DNA from: Bacillus_BD sp963787345
Lineage (GTDB): Bacteria; Bacillota; Bacilli; Bacillales; Cytobacillaceae
Reading direction: 5' to 3'
Assembly (NCBI GenBank): GCA_963787345.1
Contig: CAWBCW010000026.1
Location: 434,001 to 498,000, forward strand
DNA length: 64,000 nt
Below are positions 28,102 through 37,393 of this stretch, piece after piece. How positions within the stretch are numbered: the first letter of the stretch is position 1; each line of letters begins with the position of its first letter. Both the position numbers and the translations under genes were made by a program. The notes beneath the pieces are model-generated. The model was not told where the DNA came from and made no database searches. It was given only the letters and a program-made list of their open reading frames with translations.

Positions 28102-28127
28102 AAAAGACGACAATGTCGTCGTCTTTT
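28102..28127. terminator. Second, possibly bidirectional terminator
   Basis: AAAGACGAC and GTCGTCTTT form a nine-base stem with A-rich and T-rich flanks. It lies between convergent gatB and the proline symporter gene. Confidence 0.65.
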
Positions 28128-28128
28128 T

Positions 28129-28223
28129 ACTTCATTCAGCAGAAGTCTTCCGCTTCTATAAGTGGTAATATGAATGTCAATTTTTTATCAATTCAGAAGG
28201 AGGGAACCCCGGCTGAATGAAGT
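28129..28223. repeat. Structured element with 12-bp inverted ends, copy 1
   Basis: ACTTCATTCAGC (28129-28140) and GCTGAATGAAGT (28212-28223) are perfect inverted ends of a 95-base segment. A related, degenerate copy lies at 61080-61211. Size, inverted ends and intergenic position suggest a small dispersed (MITE-like) element; I do not recognise the family. Confidence 0.5.
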
Positions 28224-28266
28224 TAAAGCCTCCAGACGTAAATTCGGCAGGCGGATTTGATTTAGA

Positions 28267-29760
28267 TTATTTTTCAGTTTTGAGTAATCTAACGGTTTCA
28301 TCGAACTCTTTTTCAATGGTTTCATTTCGTTTATAAGTGATTAAACTAACGATAACCGAGAATAGCAGATTTACTAAGAAACCAGGTACGATTTCATATA
28401 AGGAAAATGAAATGAAGCCAGATTCTGTTAGGTTAGCCCAAAGAATGACAGTTACAGCTCCGCTGACCATACCAGCTAGAGCACCCCAGTTGGTCATTTT
28501 TCTCCAGAATAAACTTAACAAGATAACCGGACCGAAAGAACCGCCGAAGCCTGCCCATGCATAGGCAACAAGTTCTAAAATTGTGCTATCTGGGTTAAGT
28601 GCGAGAATAAAGGCAACAATCGCAACAAGCAGTACAGCCAATCTCCCTAAAAAGACATACTCACGATCCGTAGCATTTTTCCTTAATAATGTTTTATATA
28701 AATCTTCAACTAAAGCACTTGAGGTAACGATTATTTGGGAAGAAATCGTACTCATAATTGCCGCAAGTACAGCAGCTAATATGAAACCGGCAATCAACGG
28801 ATGGAAAATAATTTGACCTAATGTGATAAAAACAGTTTCTGGGTTGTCTAACATATATTGCGGATTTTTCGCAAAAAAAGCAATTCCGACTAAAGCGGTC
28901 ATCATCGTTCCTAATAGAGAGAAAATCATCCAACTCATTCCGATACGACGAGCACTTTTCGTTTCCTCAATTGTTTTAATGGCCATAAATCGTACAATAA
29001 TATGGGGTTGACCAAAGTAACCAAGTCCCCATGCTAAAGCAGAAATGATCCCGACAACGGTCGTCCCTTTAAACAAATCAAGTAAAGTCGGATCAATGGC
29101 GCGAATCGTACTAAATGTTTCCGCAGGTCCGCCTATATAGAAAAGACCAATTATAGGCACCATTACAAGAGCAATCACCATCATTAACCCTTGTAGGAAA
29201 TCGGTGTAGCTAACAGCAAGGAAACCGCCGAATAGGGTATAAGCAATCGTAACCCCGCCTACGATGAAGATTCCGATATGATAATCCACTCCAAAAGAGG
29301 ATTCAAAGAACACACCACCGGAAACGATTCCAGATGAAATATAGAAAGTAAAGAAAATAAGAATGACAAGGCCAGAAACAATTCTAAGCAGTTTCGTAGA
29401 ATCTTTAAACCGATTTTCTAAGTAACTTGGAATGGTAATGGAATCATTAGCCACTTGGGTGTATGAGCGTAGTCTTGGTGCAACAAAGAACCAGTTGGCA
29501 TAAGCACCGAGTGTTAGACCAATTGCAATCCAAGCATCCGCAAGACCTGTTACATAGATACCGCCTGGTAAGCCCATGAGTAACCAACCGCTCATATCGG
29601 CAGCGCCGGCACTAAGTGCGGTAACAGCAGGTCCGAGTGAACGGCCTCCCAGCATATAGTCGGTTAAATTACTCGTTTTTTTGTATGAATACCAACCAAC
29701 ATATAACATGATAGCTAAATAAATAATAATGGATATTAAGTGATATGTTTCATCAGACAT
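28267..29760 (-). CDS. opuE: Sodium/proline symporter (PutP/OpuE type)
   Basis: A 497-residue sodium:solute symporter with about 13 membrane segments. Marks of the PutP branch are YMLGGRSLGPAVTALSAGAADMSGWLLMGLPG, YVTGLADAWIAIGL and SIVSGG-type segments near helices 5-6, with the sodium-site SSS pattern in ISSQIIVTSSALVEDLY. ATG 29760 follows AAAGGAGC; an upstream in-frame start lacks a site. In B. subtilis opuE lies beside gatCAB and serves osmoprotection; putP is the catabolic relative. Sequence alone does not separate the two, so the symbol rests on location. Confidence 0.87.
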   Translation of the reverse strand: MSDETYHLISIIIYLAIMLYVGWYSYKKTSNLTDYMLGGRSLGPAVTALSAGAADMSGWLLMGLPGGIYVTGLADAWIAIGLTLGAYANWFFVAPRLRSYTQVANDSITIPSYLENRFKDSTKLLRIVSGLVILIFFTFYISSGIVSGGVFFESSFGVDYHIGIFIVGGVTIAYTLFGGFLAVSYTDFLQGLMMVIALVMVPIIGLFYIGGPAETFSTIRAIDPTLLDLFKGTTVVGIISALAWGLGYFGQPHIIVRFMAIKTIEETKSARRIGMSWMIFSLLGTMMTALVGIAFFAKNPQYMLDNPETVFITLGQIIFHPLIAGFILAAVLAAIMSTISSQIIVTSSALVEDLYKTLLRKNATDREYVFLGRLAVLLVAIVAFILALNPDSTILELVAYAWAGFGGSFGPVILLSLFWRKMTNWGALAGMVSGAVTVILWANLTESGFISFSLYEIVPGFLVNLLFSVIVSLITYKRNETIEKEFDETVRLLKTEK

Positions 29761-30034
29761 AATTTGCTCCTTTTGTTTTATTTCCCAGTTATTGTTAAAA
29801 AAATCACAAAACAAACAATATCTATATTTTATATTCTTTGACAGTCTTTGACAACCTAATATTATAGTAAGAAAACGATACGGATTTAATGGTTGATGTG
29901 AATCAAAGGAACTAACATGTCAGCTAGTGACATTTAGATGAGGTTGATATTCTAAACAGCGAAAACCTTGATACGCAGCGGCAAAAACTGCAAAATGAAA
30001 ATGAATCATGATCATAAAAAGGGATGTGGAAAAG

Positions 30035-30595
30035 TTGGAATTAAAACAATGGTTTGAAAAAGGGTTAACGACTGAAGAATATATCTCTGGCATGAAAGTG
30101 AACAAAGAAAAAATGGAACATATTTATGAAGCTTATACACTGAATGAAGGGGAAAAAGAACAAGCTCAAAGGATCAAAGCGCTAGGATTAAAGGCAATTG
30201 TGATATCCGAGGACTGGTGTGGAGATGCGATGTTGAATAATCCGATTCTGTTACGCATTGCCCAGGAGGCGAACATTGATGTTCGCTTTGTGTTAAGGGA
30301 TCAAAATCTTGAATTGATGGATCAATATTTAACAAATGGTACGGCAAGATCCATTCCAATTTTTATCTTTATCGACGAAAACGGTGAGGAAAAAGCAGTG
30401 TGGGGTCCAAGGGCAGCTAAGTTACAAGAATTAGTGACGAGCGAACGCAGCAAATTACCTAGTGAAGACGATCCGGATTTTAAAGAAAAACAAATGGCAC
30501 TATACAAAGGATTGGGCGAGCGTTATCAAGTGGATGAAGAATTATGGCATGTAGTGGCTGAAAGTATCTTGAGCACTTTAGCAAAAATTGCGTAG
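30035..30595 (+). CDS. Thioredoxin-fold family protein
   Basis: A 186-residue cytosolic protein. The central part (KAIVISEDWCGDAMLNNPILLRIAQ...IDVRFVLRDQN...IPIFIFIDENGEE) has the beta-alpha-beta layout of thioredoxin-like proteins, with a single cysteine in WCGDA where thioredoxins have CxxC, so classical disulphide exchange is unlikely. Start choice is uncertain: ATG 30008 has no site, GTG 30026 is close to AAAAAGGG, and TTG 30035 gives the family-like N-terminus ELKQWFEKGLTTEEYI. Role unknown. Confidence 0.75.
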   Translation: MELKQWFEKGLTTEEYISGMKVNKEKMEHIYEAYTLNEGEKEQAQRIKALGLKAIVISEDWCGDAMLNNPILLRIAQEANIDVRFVLRDQNLELMDQYLTNGTARSIPIFIFIDENGEEKAVWGPRAAKLQELVTSERSKLPSEDDPDFKEKQMALYKGLGERYQVDEELWHVVAESILSTLAKIA

Positions 30596-30607
30596 TGGAA
30601 AAGAATC

Positions 30608-30642
30608 GATTGAGGCCATCATGATATAAGATAGCCTCAATC
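30608..30642. terminator. Hairpin between convergent genes
   Basis: GATTGAGGC (30608-30616) pairs perfectly with GCCTCAATC (30634-30642). The T tract is weak. It separates the thioredoxin-fold gene from convergent plsY. Confidence 0.55.
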
Positions 30643-30652
30643 AACTCCTTCT

Positions 30653-31261
30653 TTAAATGGGGTTTATCCGATCATTAATTAAATTTTTATCTGTAATTTT
30701 AGGCTCTTTATGATAAATGAAGTTGCGAATGTTTGTCCGATGCAAAAAGATAAGTAAAAGAAGAAATAAAAGAAAGAGAATATCACCTTCTATTCCTGGC
30801 TCCATCATTGTATGTAAAAGTAAAATAAGTCCAACTGAAAGCGAGCCGAGAAAAACATATTTTGTAAGAAAGATGACGGCAAAAAATGAAAGATAAACGA
30901 TTAAAAATAAGGGAAAGTTTGCTACAAGTAATGTTCCCGCTGTAGTTGCAATGGCTTTTCCCCCTCTAAATCCTGCGAAGATCGGGAAACAATGTCCGAT
31001 GACCGCCGCAAGCCCTAGGTAAAGCGGGCTAACATCTACTTGAAACGTGTACGGCAATGAAGCAGCCAAAGCTCCTTTGCCGACATCCACAAGCAGAACC
31101 ACAATGGCTGCTTTTTTACCTAGAACTCTAAGGGAATTGGTCGCTCCTGGGTTTTGACTGCCATGTTCACGGATATCAATCCCAAAAAAGACTTTTCCGA
31201 TGATTAAGGCAGTTGGGATTGATCCAAATAAATAGGCAAGAATAAAAAGTAGAATAACCAT
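30653..31261 (-). CDS. plsY: Acyl-phosphate:glycerol-3-phosphate acyltransferase
   Basis: PlsY starts phospholipid synthesis by acylating glycerol-3-phosphate with acyl phosphate made by PlsX. The 202-residue membrane protein has about five hydrophobic helices and the three signature loops: GSIPTALIIGK near the start, HGSQNPGATNSLRVLG, and HCFPIFAGFRGGKAIATTAG. ATG 31261 follows GGAGAGG. The tail after the last helix is basic and asparagine-rich. Transcribed alone. Confidence 0.95.
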   Translation of the reverse strand: MVILLFILAYLFGSIPTALIIGKVFFGIDIREHGSQNPGATNSLRVLGKKAAIVVLLVDVGKGALAASLPYTFQVDVSPLYLGLAAVIGHCFPIFAGFRGGKAIATTAGTLLVANFPLFLIVYLSFFAVIFLTKYVFLGSLSVGLILLLHTMMEPGIEGDILFLLFLLLLIFLHRTNIRNFIYHKEPKITDKNLINDRINPI

Positions 31262-31498
31262 AAACCTCTCCTTTCAAAATATTATTCATTCTTTAATCTA
31301 AATATATATGAAAAGGGTTTGAAAAAAAGCCTTTTTTTCTATCGATTTTGAAATGAATCCTCTCTTCATTCTTTCATGATTGAAAATGATGAATAACTTA
31401 AGGTATTTCAATTGCGAAAGGAGGTCAATTGAATATATAATTTCTTATAAGAACTAAGATAGTAAGAGATTCCTATTCATATTGGAGGGTACTATTCG

Positions 31499-32854
31499 GT
31501 GACGACTGCAATTGTTACGTTGATCGTGTTAATTTTTCTAAACGCCTTTTTTGCTGCATCTGAAATGGCATTAGTTGGACTAAATGATAATAAAATAAAA
31601 CGGATGGCTGAGGATGGCGATAAAAAGGCGAAATTGCTGCATGCCCTCATATCTGAGCCGAGTCGCTTTCTCAGTACGATTCAGATCGGAATTACACTGG
31701 CTGGCTTTTTAGCGAGTGCTTTTGCAGCTGATTTCTTTGCTGGTCCATTCGCAGAGCTGCTCTACAATTTAGGGGTACCATTTGAGTTAGAAGTATTGAG
31801 TACAGCTTCGGTAATCGTCATCACGATTCTCCTTTCTTACTTTACACTTGTATTTGGGGAGCTTGTTCCAAAGCAGTTAGCCTTGCAAAAAGCGGAAGCG
31901 ATTGCAAAATTTGTTGCTGTACCTTTGACACTATTATTCAAAATCTGTTTACCGATCGTGAAGTTTCTTACTTTTTCAACGAATACGGTTATTCGAGTTT
32001 TTGGGGTTGATCCAAATGCAAAAGCCGAAGAAGCAACCGAAGAGGAAATCAGGATGATGATTGATGTTGGAAGTGAAAAAGGGACGATTCAAGCAGCGGA
32101 AAAGTTAATGATCCATAATATATTTGAATTTAATGACAAATCCGTTTCCGATATTGTGACACATCGAACGGATATGATAGCTCTTCCAATTGATTCAACA
32201 TTAGAAGAAACGGTGGAAATCGTCAATTTAGAGAAGTATACAAGGTTCCCAGTCTATGAGGGGGATATTGATAACATTATTGGAATCTTCCACGTTAAAT
32301 ATTTATTTCAATTTATGAGCAAAAATAACAAGAAGGAATTTGATTTAAAAGGATTAATCCGCAAACCTTATTTTGTACTAGAAACACAATCGATTGATAC
32401 CTTATTTACAGAAATGAAAAAGAATAATGTTCATATCGCGATTGTATTGGATGAATATGGGGGAACAGAAGGGTTAATTACAATCGAGGACATTATTGAG
32501 GAAATTGTTGGGGAGATTTCAAGTGAAATCGATGGTCCAGATAGAGAAGAAATAAAACAGCTCTCCCAAAATAAGTACTCAATACAAGGAGTCACGAGTT
32601 TATACAAACTAAAGGATCTATTACAGGTTGATTTACCGATAGATGACTTTGATACGCTGAATGGTTTCCTTATTGGCGAGATTGGCTATATTCCATCCAT
32701 TAATGATCGGCCAGTTGTTGCGTACGAAAACCTTCTATTTGAGGTGACAGAGGTATCAGAAAACCGCATTGAAAAAGTGATCGTTACGATAAATGACATT
32801 GAAGAGGCTGACTCTGAACAGAAAGATGCGATTGAGGAGCGGATTCGATTATAG
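31499..32854 (+). CDS. CNNM/HlyC-CorC family membrane protein
   Basis: A 451-residue hemolysin-family protein, now linked to magnesium or cobalt transport. It has an N-terminal DUF21 domain with about four membrane segments (FLNAFFAASEMALVGLN at the start), a pair of CBS domains (TRFPVYEGDIDNIIGIFHVKYLF and VHIAIVLDEYGGTEGLITIEDIIEEIVGEI), and a C-terminal transporter-associated CorC_HlyC domain (DDFDTLNGFLIGEIGYIP). GTG 31499 follows TGGAGGG. B. subtilis has several paralogues (YhdP, YqhB, YugS, YrkA) and I cannot choose among them. Confidence 0.88.
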   Translation: MTTAIVTLIVLIFLNAFFAASEMALVGLNDNKIKRMAEDGDKKAKLLHALISEPSRFLSTIQIGITLAGFLASAFAADFFAGPFAELLYNLGVPFELEVLSTASVIVITILLSYFTLVFGELVPKQLALQKAEAIAKFVAVPLTLLFKICLPIVKFLTFSTNTVIRVFGVDPNAKAEEATEEEIRMMIDVGSEKGTIQAAEKLMIHNIFEFNDKSVSDIVTHRTDMIALPIDSTLEETVEIVNLEKYTRFPVYEGDIDNIIGIFHVKYLFQFMSKNNKKEFDLKGLIRKPYFVLETQSIDTLFTEMKKNNVHIAIVLDEYGGTEGLITIEDIIEEIVGEISSEIDGPDREEIKQLSQNKYSIQGVTSLYKLKDLLQVDLPIDDFDTLNGFLIGEIGYIPSINDRPVVAYENLLFEVTEVSENRIEKVIVTINDIEEADSEQKDAIEERIRL

Positions 32855-32872
32855 CGTACAATATGAACAGAT

Positions 32873-32916
32873 AAAAAATCTTAATTTTTACCGTTTGGTA
32901 GAGTTAAGATTTTTTA
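32873..32916 (+). terminator. Terminator after the HlyC/CorC gene
   Basis: AAAAAATCTTAA (32873-32884) is an exact inverted repeat of TTAAGATTTTTT (32904-32915). Confidence 0.8.
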
Positions 32917-32943
32917 CTGCTGAAAAGGCAAACATAAGGCTAT

Positions 32944-33048
32944 TCAAACGTTTGATTGAAATAAAGGAGAATTTAGTAAATCAATAAAATGCTCCTTTAT
33001 ATGTTGAATATGAACACCGAACAGGAACCTTAATTAAACGTTTGATTA
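32944..33048. promoter_or_regulatory. Two TCAAACGTTTGA-type palindromes around a hairpin
   Basis: TCAAACGTTTGA (32944-32955) is a perfect palindrome; TTAAACGTTTGATTAA lies at 33035-33048 or so. Between them ATAAAGGAG (32961-32969) pairs with CTCCTTTAT (32992-33000). Palindromes of this kind often bind TetR-type dimers. No gene lies in 32855-33210 other than these signals. Confidence 0.35.
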
Positions 33049-33210
33049 AATGAAAAAACACTGAATAATGAATGCTGCGAACCTTTTCATCAGGCTCTTT
33101 TCAAGTGTAATTTATGTAAAAAATTGCTAAGTACGTTTCTTTTCGATATGATATTAAGAGAAAATAGTACAAAAGTTGAAACTTATAAAGTTTGATATAG
33201 GATGATGGAT

Positions 33211-34137
33211 ATGAAAAGAGCAAGAATTATTTATAATCCAACCTCTGGCAGGGAGGCTTTTAAGCGCCATTTATCAGATGTTCTTGAAATTCTCGAAAAG
33301 GCGGGGTATGAAACATCTGCCCATGCCACTACAGGAGCGGGGGATGCTACAGTAGAAGCAAGGATTGCGATTGAGCGTCGTTATGATCTCGTTGTAGCTG
33401 CTGGCGGAGATGGAACGATTAACGAAGTCGTCAATGGATTGGCTGAAAGGGAATATCAGCCAAAGCTAGGGATTATTCCTGTTGGAACAACCAATGATTT
33501 TGCAAGAGCATTGCAAATCCCTCGAGATATTGTTGGAGCAGCCGAAATAATTGCTAAAGGTGAGACCATTCCGATTGATATTGGCCGAATGAATGATAAA
33601 TATTTTATCAATATTGCCGGCGGTGGACGATTAACGGAGCTTACATATGATGTGCCAAGCAAGTTAAAAACAATGTTAGGGCAATTGGCCTACTATTTAA
33701 AAGGCGTTGAAATGCTTCCATCCCTTAAAGCTACTAATGTTAGCATTGAATACGATGGCAAGCTCTATGAGGGAGAAGTTATGCTTTTTCTCGTCGGGTT
33801 AACGAATTCAGTTGGCGGCTTTGAAAAGTTGGCCCCCAATTCATCGATTAATGATGGGATGTTTTCACTTCTCATTTTAAAACAAACCAATTTAGCTGAT
33901 TTTATTAGAATTGCGACTTCTGCTTTACGTGGAGAACATATTTATGATTCGAAAGTTATTTATACAAAAGCCAATCGAATTAAAGTGAAATCTGAGGAAA
34001 AGGTGCAATTAAACTTAGACGGTGAATTCGGAGGAATGTTGCCCGCTGAGTTTGTAAATTTATATCGGCATTTAGAGTGTTTTGTACCAATTGACAAACT
34101 TAGGCCTGAAGATCGACCTGAAAATGGACAGGAATGA
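33211..34137 (+). CDS. dgkB: Diacylglycerol kinase
   Basis: DgkB (YerQ) phosphorylates diacylglycerol released during lipoteichoic acid synthesis, returning it to phosphatidate. The 308 residues begin MKRARIIYNPTSGREAFKRHL and contain the catalytic glycine loop AAGGDGTINEVVNGL (about residue 66), GIIPVGTTNDFARAL (about 92) and the C-terminal LNLDGEFGG (about 268). The start ATG 33211 matches the family N-terminus; two earlier in-frame ATGs are possible. Its order just before rlmCD matches B. subtilis, apart from the lipoprotein gene between them. Confidence 0.94.
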   Translation: MKRARIIYNPTSGREAFKRHLSDVLEILEKAGYETSAHATTGAGDATVEARIAIERRYDLVVAAGGDGTINEVVNGLAEREYQPKLGIIPVGTTNDFARALQIPRDIVGAAEIIAKGETIPIDIGRMNDKYFINIAGGGRLTELTYDVPSKLKTMLGQLAYYLKGVEMLPSLKATNVSIEYDGKLYEGEVMLFLVGLTNSVGGFEKLAPNSSINDGMFSLLILKQTNLADFIRIATSALRGEHIYDSKVIYTKANRIKVKSEEKVQLNLDGEFGGMLPAEFVNLYRHLECFVPIDKLRPEDRPENGQE

Positions 34138-34155
34138 ATTTTAAGAATTCGAGTA

Positions 34156-34187
34156 AAAAGGATCGAACTGTTTCGCTCGATCCTTTT
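34156..34187. terminator. Bidirectional terminator
   Basis: AAAAGGATCGA (34156-34166) pairs perfectly with TCGATCCTTTT (34177-34187) between convergent dgkB and the lipoprotein gene. Confidence 0.88.
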
Positions 34188-34200
34188 GAGTGCAATTAAA

Positions 34201-34770
34201 TTATTTGGCGGCTTTAGCCGCTTCAACGATAAATTTAACATAACCTTCAGTGTCAGCTAGTGTGGAACCGCTTACAACATCAACCATTTTTTCGCCTGGG
34301 TTTTCTTTAAGTGTTTCTTCTAATTCAGCGACCGTTTTACCTTTTACAAACTCATTGATAGCAGCCATGTTCTCATCAAGTGTTTTAGTAGCTCCAGCTT
34401 TTTCTTTCATGTTTTGGCTATATTGTTCAGAGTTTTCATTTTTAGAAGCTAAAACTTTTCCAGATTCTTTAAAATTTTCGCCGAAAGCACCATCAGCGTT
34501 AGGAACACCTTTGCTCGTAGTAGGATCCATAAACTGAAACTCATCGATGTAAGAGGAAACGATCTTATCTCCTTCTAATGTTACAGCTGCGATCCCAAAA
34601 GATTTGTCCCCGTGTGGAGCCCCATTAATAACAGCCATTTTAATTTCTCCATTGCTTCCAGCTGTTGTTGTTTTATTTGAAGTGTCTGCTGCAGCCCCTT
34701 CATCGTTTGAACAGCCCGCAAATACTCCAACAAGGCTTAATGCAAAAACTAGAGATAAAAAATTTTTCAT
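34201..34770 (-). CDS. Lipoprotein with FMN-binding-like repeat
   Basis: A 189-residue secreted lipoprotein: signal MKNFLSLVFALSLVGVFAGC with a lipobox cysteine at residue 20, then a threonine/serine linker. The mature part (MAVINGAPHGDKSFGIAAVTLEGDKIVSSYIDE) and the end (MVDVVSGSTLADTEGYVKFIVEA) recall FMN-binding domains, in which a threonine in an SGAT/SGST motif can carry covalent flavin. This would make it a relative of surface electron-transfer lipoproteins, but the match is by pattern only. ATG 34770 follows AAAGGGAGATG. It lies between dgkB and rlmCD, facing left. Confidence 0.6.
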   Translation of the reverse strand: MKNFLSLVFALSLVGVFAGCSNDEGAAADTSNKTTTAGSNGEIKMAVINGAPHGDKSFGIAAVTLEGDKIVSSYIDEFQFMDPTTSKGVPNADGAFGENFKESGKVLASKNENSEQYSQNMKEKAGATKTLDENMAAINEFVKGKTVAELEETLKENPGEKMVDVVSGSTLADTEGYVKFIVEAAKAAK

Positions 34771-34992
34771 TTTGACATCTCCCTTTTCTCTTATGTAATA
34801 TTGTGATGTGTTGCACATTGATTATATAATTTTTCCGGATTTTATCAATATATCTTCAAGGGAGTTCAAATAATGCTCATAATTCTAAATTGTATTTTTA
34901 CTGTAATAACATATAAATCCTTTAAAGCTTATGGTTCTGTACATGTTCACAATAAATTCAATAAATAATTCTAGTAATAGTGAGGGTGACTT

Positions 34993-35076
34993 ATGTTACA
35001 TGGTTGTGATAATTTAGACAAGGTAAGAAAGGAATATACATTTATCTCTTTATTCGAAAAATCGTTTCATTTCTAG
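34993..35076 (+). CDS. Possible 27-residue open frame upstream of rlmCD
   Basis: ATG 34993 follows TGAGGGTGACTT and opens a frame of 27 codons with no recognised motif. It sits in the 385-base divergent spacer between the lipoprotein gene and rlmCD. Nothing else is visible in that spacer. It may be a leader peptide or chance. Confidence 0.2.
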   Translation: MLHGCDNLDKVRKEYTFISLFEKSFHF

Positions 35077-35155
35077 TCGTTTTCTATTGGGAGTGAATTT
35101 ATGTTACAATTTTTGAAGAACAAGATTGATATTATATGTGTAAAGGAAGAAACTC

Positions 35156-36541
35156 ATGTCAAAAACATTACCTGTTCAAAAGAACGAGTACATAGATGTA
35201 ATTTTTGAAGATTTAACCCATGATGGTGCAGGGGTTGCAAAGGTAGATGGGTATCCATTATTTGTCCCTAATGGATTACCTGGTGAAAAGGCGAAAGTTA
35301 AAGTGGTTAAAGTGAATAAAGGTTATGGCTTTGGTCGCCTGATGGAGATTTATGAAAGGAGCCCCGATCGAGTAGAGGTTTCAAAAGATGAACTACATAA
35401 ATACGGTGGCTGTCAGTTGGAGCATATCAGTTATGAAGGTCAATTGAGATACAAAGAAAATCAGGTTCGGCAAGTACTCACTCGTATTGGGAAGCTTGAG
35501 GATATAAAGGTTCATCCGGTTATAGGTATGGACAATCCATGGTATTACCGAAACAAAGCACAAGTACCTGTTGGCGAAAAAGATGGTAAGCTGATTGCTG
35601 GCTTTTTTAAACCAAGAAGTCATGAAATTGTCGATACGAATGAAAGTCTGATTCAACTCCCTGAAATAAATGAAGCAGTGCAGGTGGTTAAGGAAATATG
35701 CGATGAACTTAAGATTCCAGCGTATTATGAGGAATCACATAAGGGTGTACTTCGTCACATCATGGCACGCTATGGTAAGCAGACGGGGGAGCTTATGGTT
35801 GTTCTTGTAACGAAAACAGCGGATATACCTCAGAAAAATAAGTTAGTTGAGAAAATTGTTGCCCGTCTTCCAAAGATCAAGTCCATCGTCCACAATGTTA
35901 ATTCCAAACGGACAAATGTAATCCTTGGCGAGAAAACAAAGGTGCTTTGGGGAACTGAAGTCATCTATGACTATATTGGTGAGGTGAAATTTGCTATTTC
36001 TCCATTGTCCTTTTACCAAGTGAATCCCGATCAGACAAAGGTGCTTTATAATAAGGCATTAGAGTATGCGGGCTTAAGTGGAGAAGAAACAGTCATTGAT
36101 GCTTATTGTGGAATAGGCACAATTTCATTGTTTCTAGCTCAAAAGGCAAAGAAGGTTTTAGGTGTGGAGGTTGTTCCTGAGGCTATTGAAGATGCGAAGC
36201 GAAATGCTGAACTTAATCATATCACAAATGTCGAATTTGCTGCTGGGGAAGCGGAAACGGTTATTCCAGAATGGTATGAAAAGGGAGTAGAAGCTGATGT
36301 GTTGGTAGTCGATCCGCCACGCAAAGGCTGTGACGAAAAACTACTGCAAACCATTATAGACATGAAACCAAATAAGGTTGTTTATGTTTCCTGTAATCCG
36401 GCTACCCTTGCCCGGGATTTAAGGGTTTTGGAAGATGGAGGATATCGAACAGTTGAAGTGCAGCCGGTTGATATGTTTCCGCATACGGTCCATGTGGAGT
36501 GCTGTTCACTACTTGTAAGGAAAGTTGTAGCCCAAAAATAA
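35156..36541 (+). CDS. rlmCD: 23S rRNA (uracil-C5)-methyltransferase RlmCD
   Basis: RlmCD (YefA) makes 5-methyluridine in 23S rRNA at two positions, using SAM. The 461-residue protein has an N-terminal TRAM domain (NEYIDVIFEDLTHDGAGVAKVDG, PGEKAKVKV), a short insert domain with CQLEH, and the SAM methyltransferase core: VIDAYCGIGTISLFLA (about residue 318), DPPRKGCD (about 385) and the catalytic cysteine in YVSCNPATLARDL (about 410). AAAGGAAG precedes ATG 35156. In B. subtilis yefA marks the edge of a variable region, as it does here. Confidence 0.94.
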   Translation: MSKTLPVQKNEYIDVIFEDLTHDGAGVAKVDGYPLFVPNGLPGEKAKVKVVKVNKGYGFGRLMEIYERSPDRVEVSKDELHKYGGCQLEHISYEGQLRYKENQVRQVLTRIGKLEDIKVHPVIGMDNPWYYRNKAQVPVGEKDGKLIAGFFKPRSHEIVDTNESLIQLPEINEAVQVVKEICDELKIPAYYEESHKGVLRHIMARYGKQTGELMVVLVTKTADIPQKNKLVEKIVARLPKIKSIVHNVNSKRTNVILGEKTKVLWGTEVIYDYIGEVKFAISPLSFYQVNPDQTKVLYNKALEYAGLSGEETVIDAYCGIGTISLFLAQKAKKVLGVEVVPEAIEDAKRNAELNHITNVEFAAGEAETVIPEWYEKGVEADVLVVDPPRKGCDEKLLQTIIDMKPNKVVYVSCNPATLARDLRVLEDGGYRTVEVQPVDMFPHTVHVECCSLLVRKVVAQK

Positions 36542-36572
36542 AGATTTCCGATTTAGTGTTCTAATTCAATAT

Positions 36573-36611
36573 AATCCCGGGTTTAATCCATTAGGAACCC
36601 GGGATTTTTTC
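36573..36611 (+). terminator. Terminator after rlmCD
   Basis: AATCCCGGGTT (36573-36583) pairs perfectly with AACCCGGGATT (36596-36606), followed by T. Confidence 0.92.
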
Positions 36612-37393
36612 TAGTGGTTTATTTAGGCAGTTATTCAATAAGAAACCAAGAGCCTTACCCTTCTTTTTCCAATGCCTTATCTCTTCTCCAAATTATTTTT
36701 TCTCGTTTTTCTCTTCGATCTATTATTTTGGAAATCTTTATTTTAACTCGAACGGTGGAATACGGATTTTCAGGTGGGTTCATTTTTGTTGTACATAGTA
36801 GAGAAAGGAATTTAGTATTGCTTGTAATGTTTGATCCATATTTTGGGAAATGAGTCAAGAGAGAAAAGGCGAAAGAATAATGCCGATGTACATAGGGATT
36901 TTACAACGTCTGTTACTGTAGCACGGATGGGTATAAGAGTTGGTTAGTTACTTACTTATTTGTCTCCCTAATAATATCTTCTTTCCTGGTGGAACTAAGT
37001 TGGTTTATGAAGGGGACGGAGAGGAGAACGGGAGAAAAATCAACAATTATGATGTATTCCAACGCTTTTTCGACTGCTAATCAAACGTTTGTTTAATAAA
37101 AAATCAATCCAAATTCAGGTTGAATTCAGTTATGCTCTAGTATTTTTTGTCCAATAAATGCTTTTGATTCAGTAATCTTTTATCTATCTAGTGATAAAAG
37201 TTGTTTGCAAAATAGGATAAATGAACTAATATTGTTTATTGGGTTAGTTTTTTAAATATGTATTTTAATAAAAATGACTTCACTGAATGATTAAAAGGCT
37301 TCTGTTAAAAATCTGATTTATCGTATGTGTTTCATTGAGAATGATATTATAAGGGAAGAGTCTTCAAAGGTGCATTTTCATAGTAAAAATAAG
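36612..37393. other. Gene-poor stretch at the start of the accessory region
   Basis: I see no convincing gene in these 780 bases. Open frames on both strands between 36614 and 36858 mirror each other, lack ribosome binding sites and show no family pattern. The one notable item is the palindrome TCAAACGTTTG at 37081-37091, which resembles those near 32.9-33.0 kb. Confidence 0.5.

Noticed and set aside
36614..36858. Open frames on both strands (79 and 67 codons) after rlmCD
   Set aside because: They are mirror images over the same A/T-rich bases, with no ribosome binding site and no family pattern.
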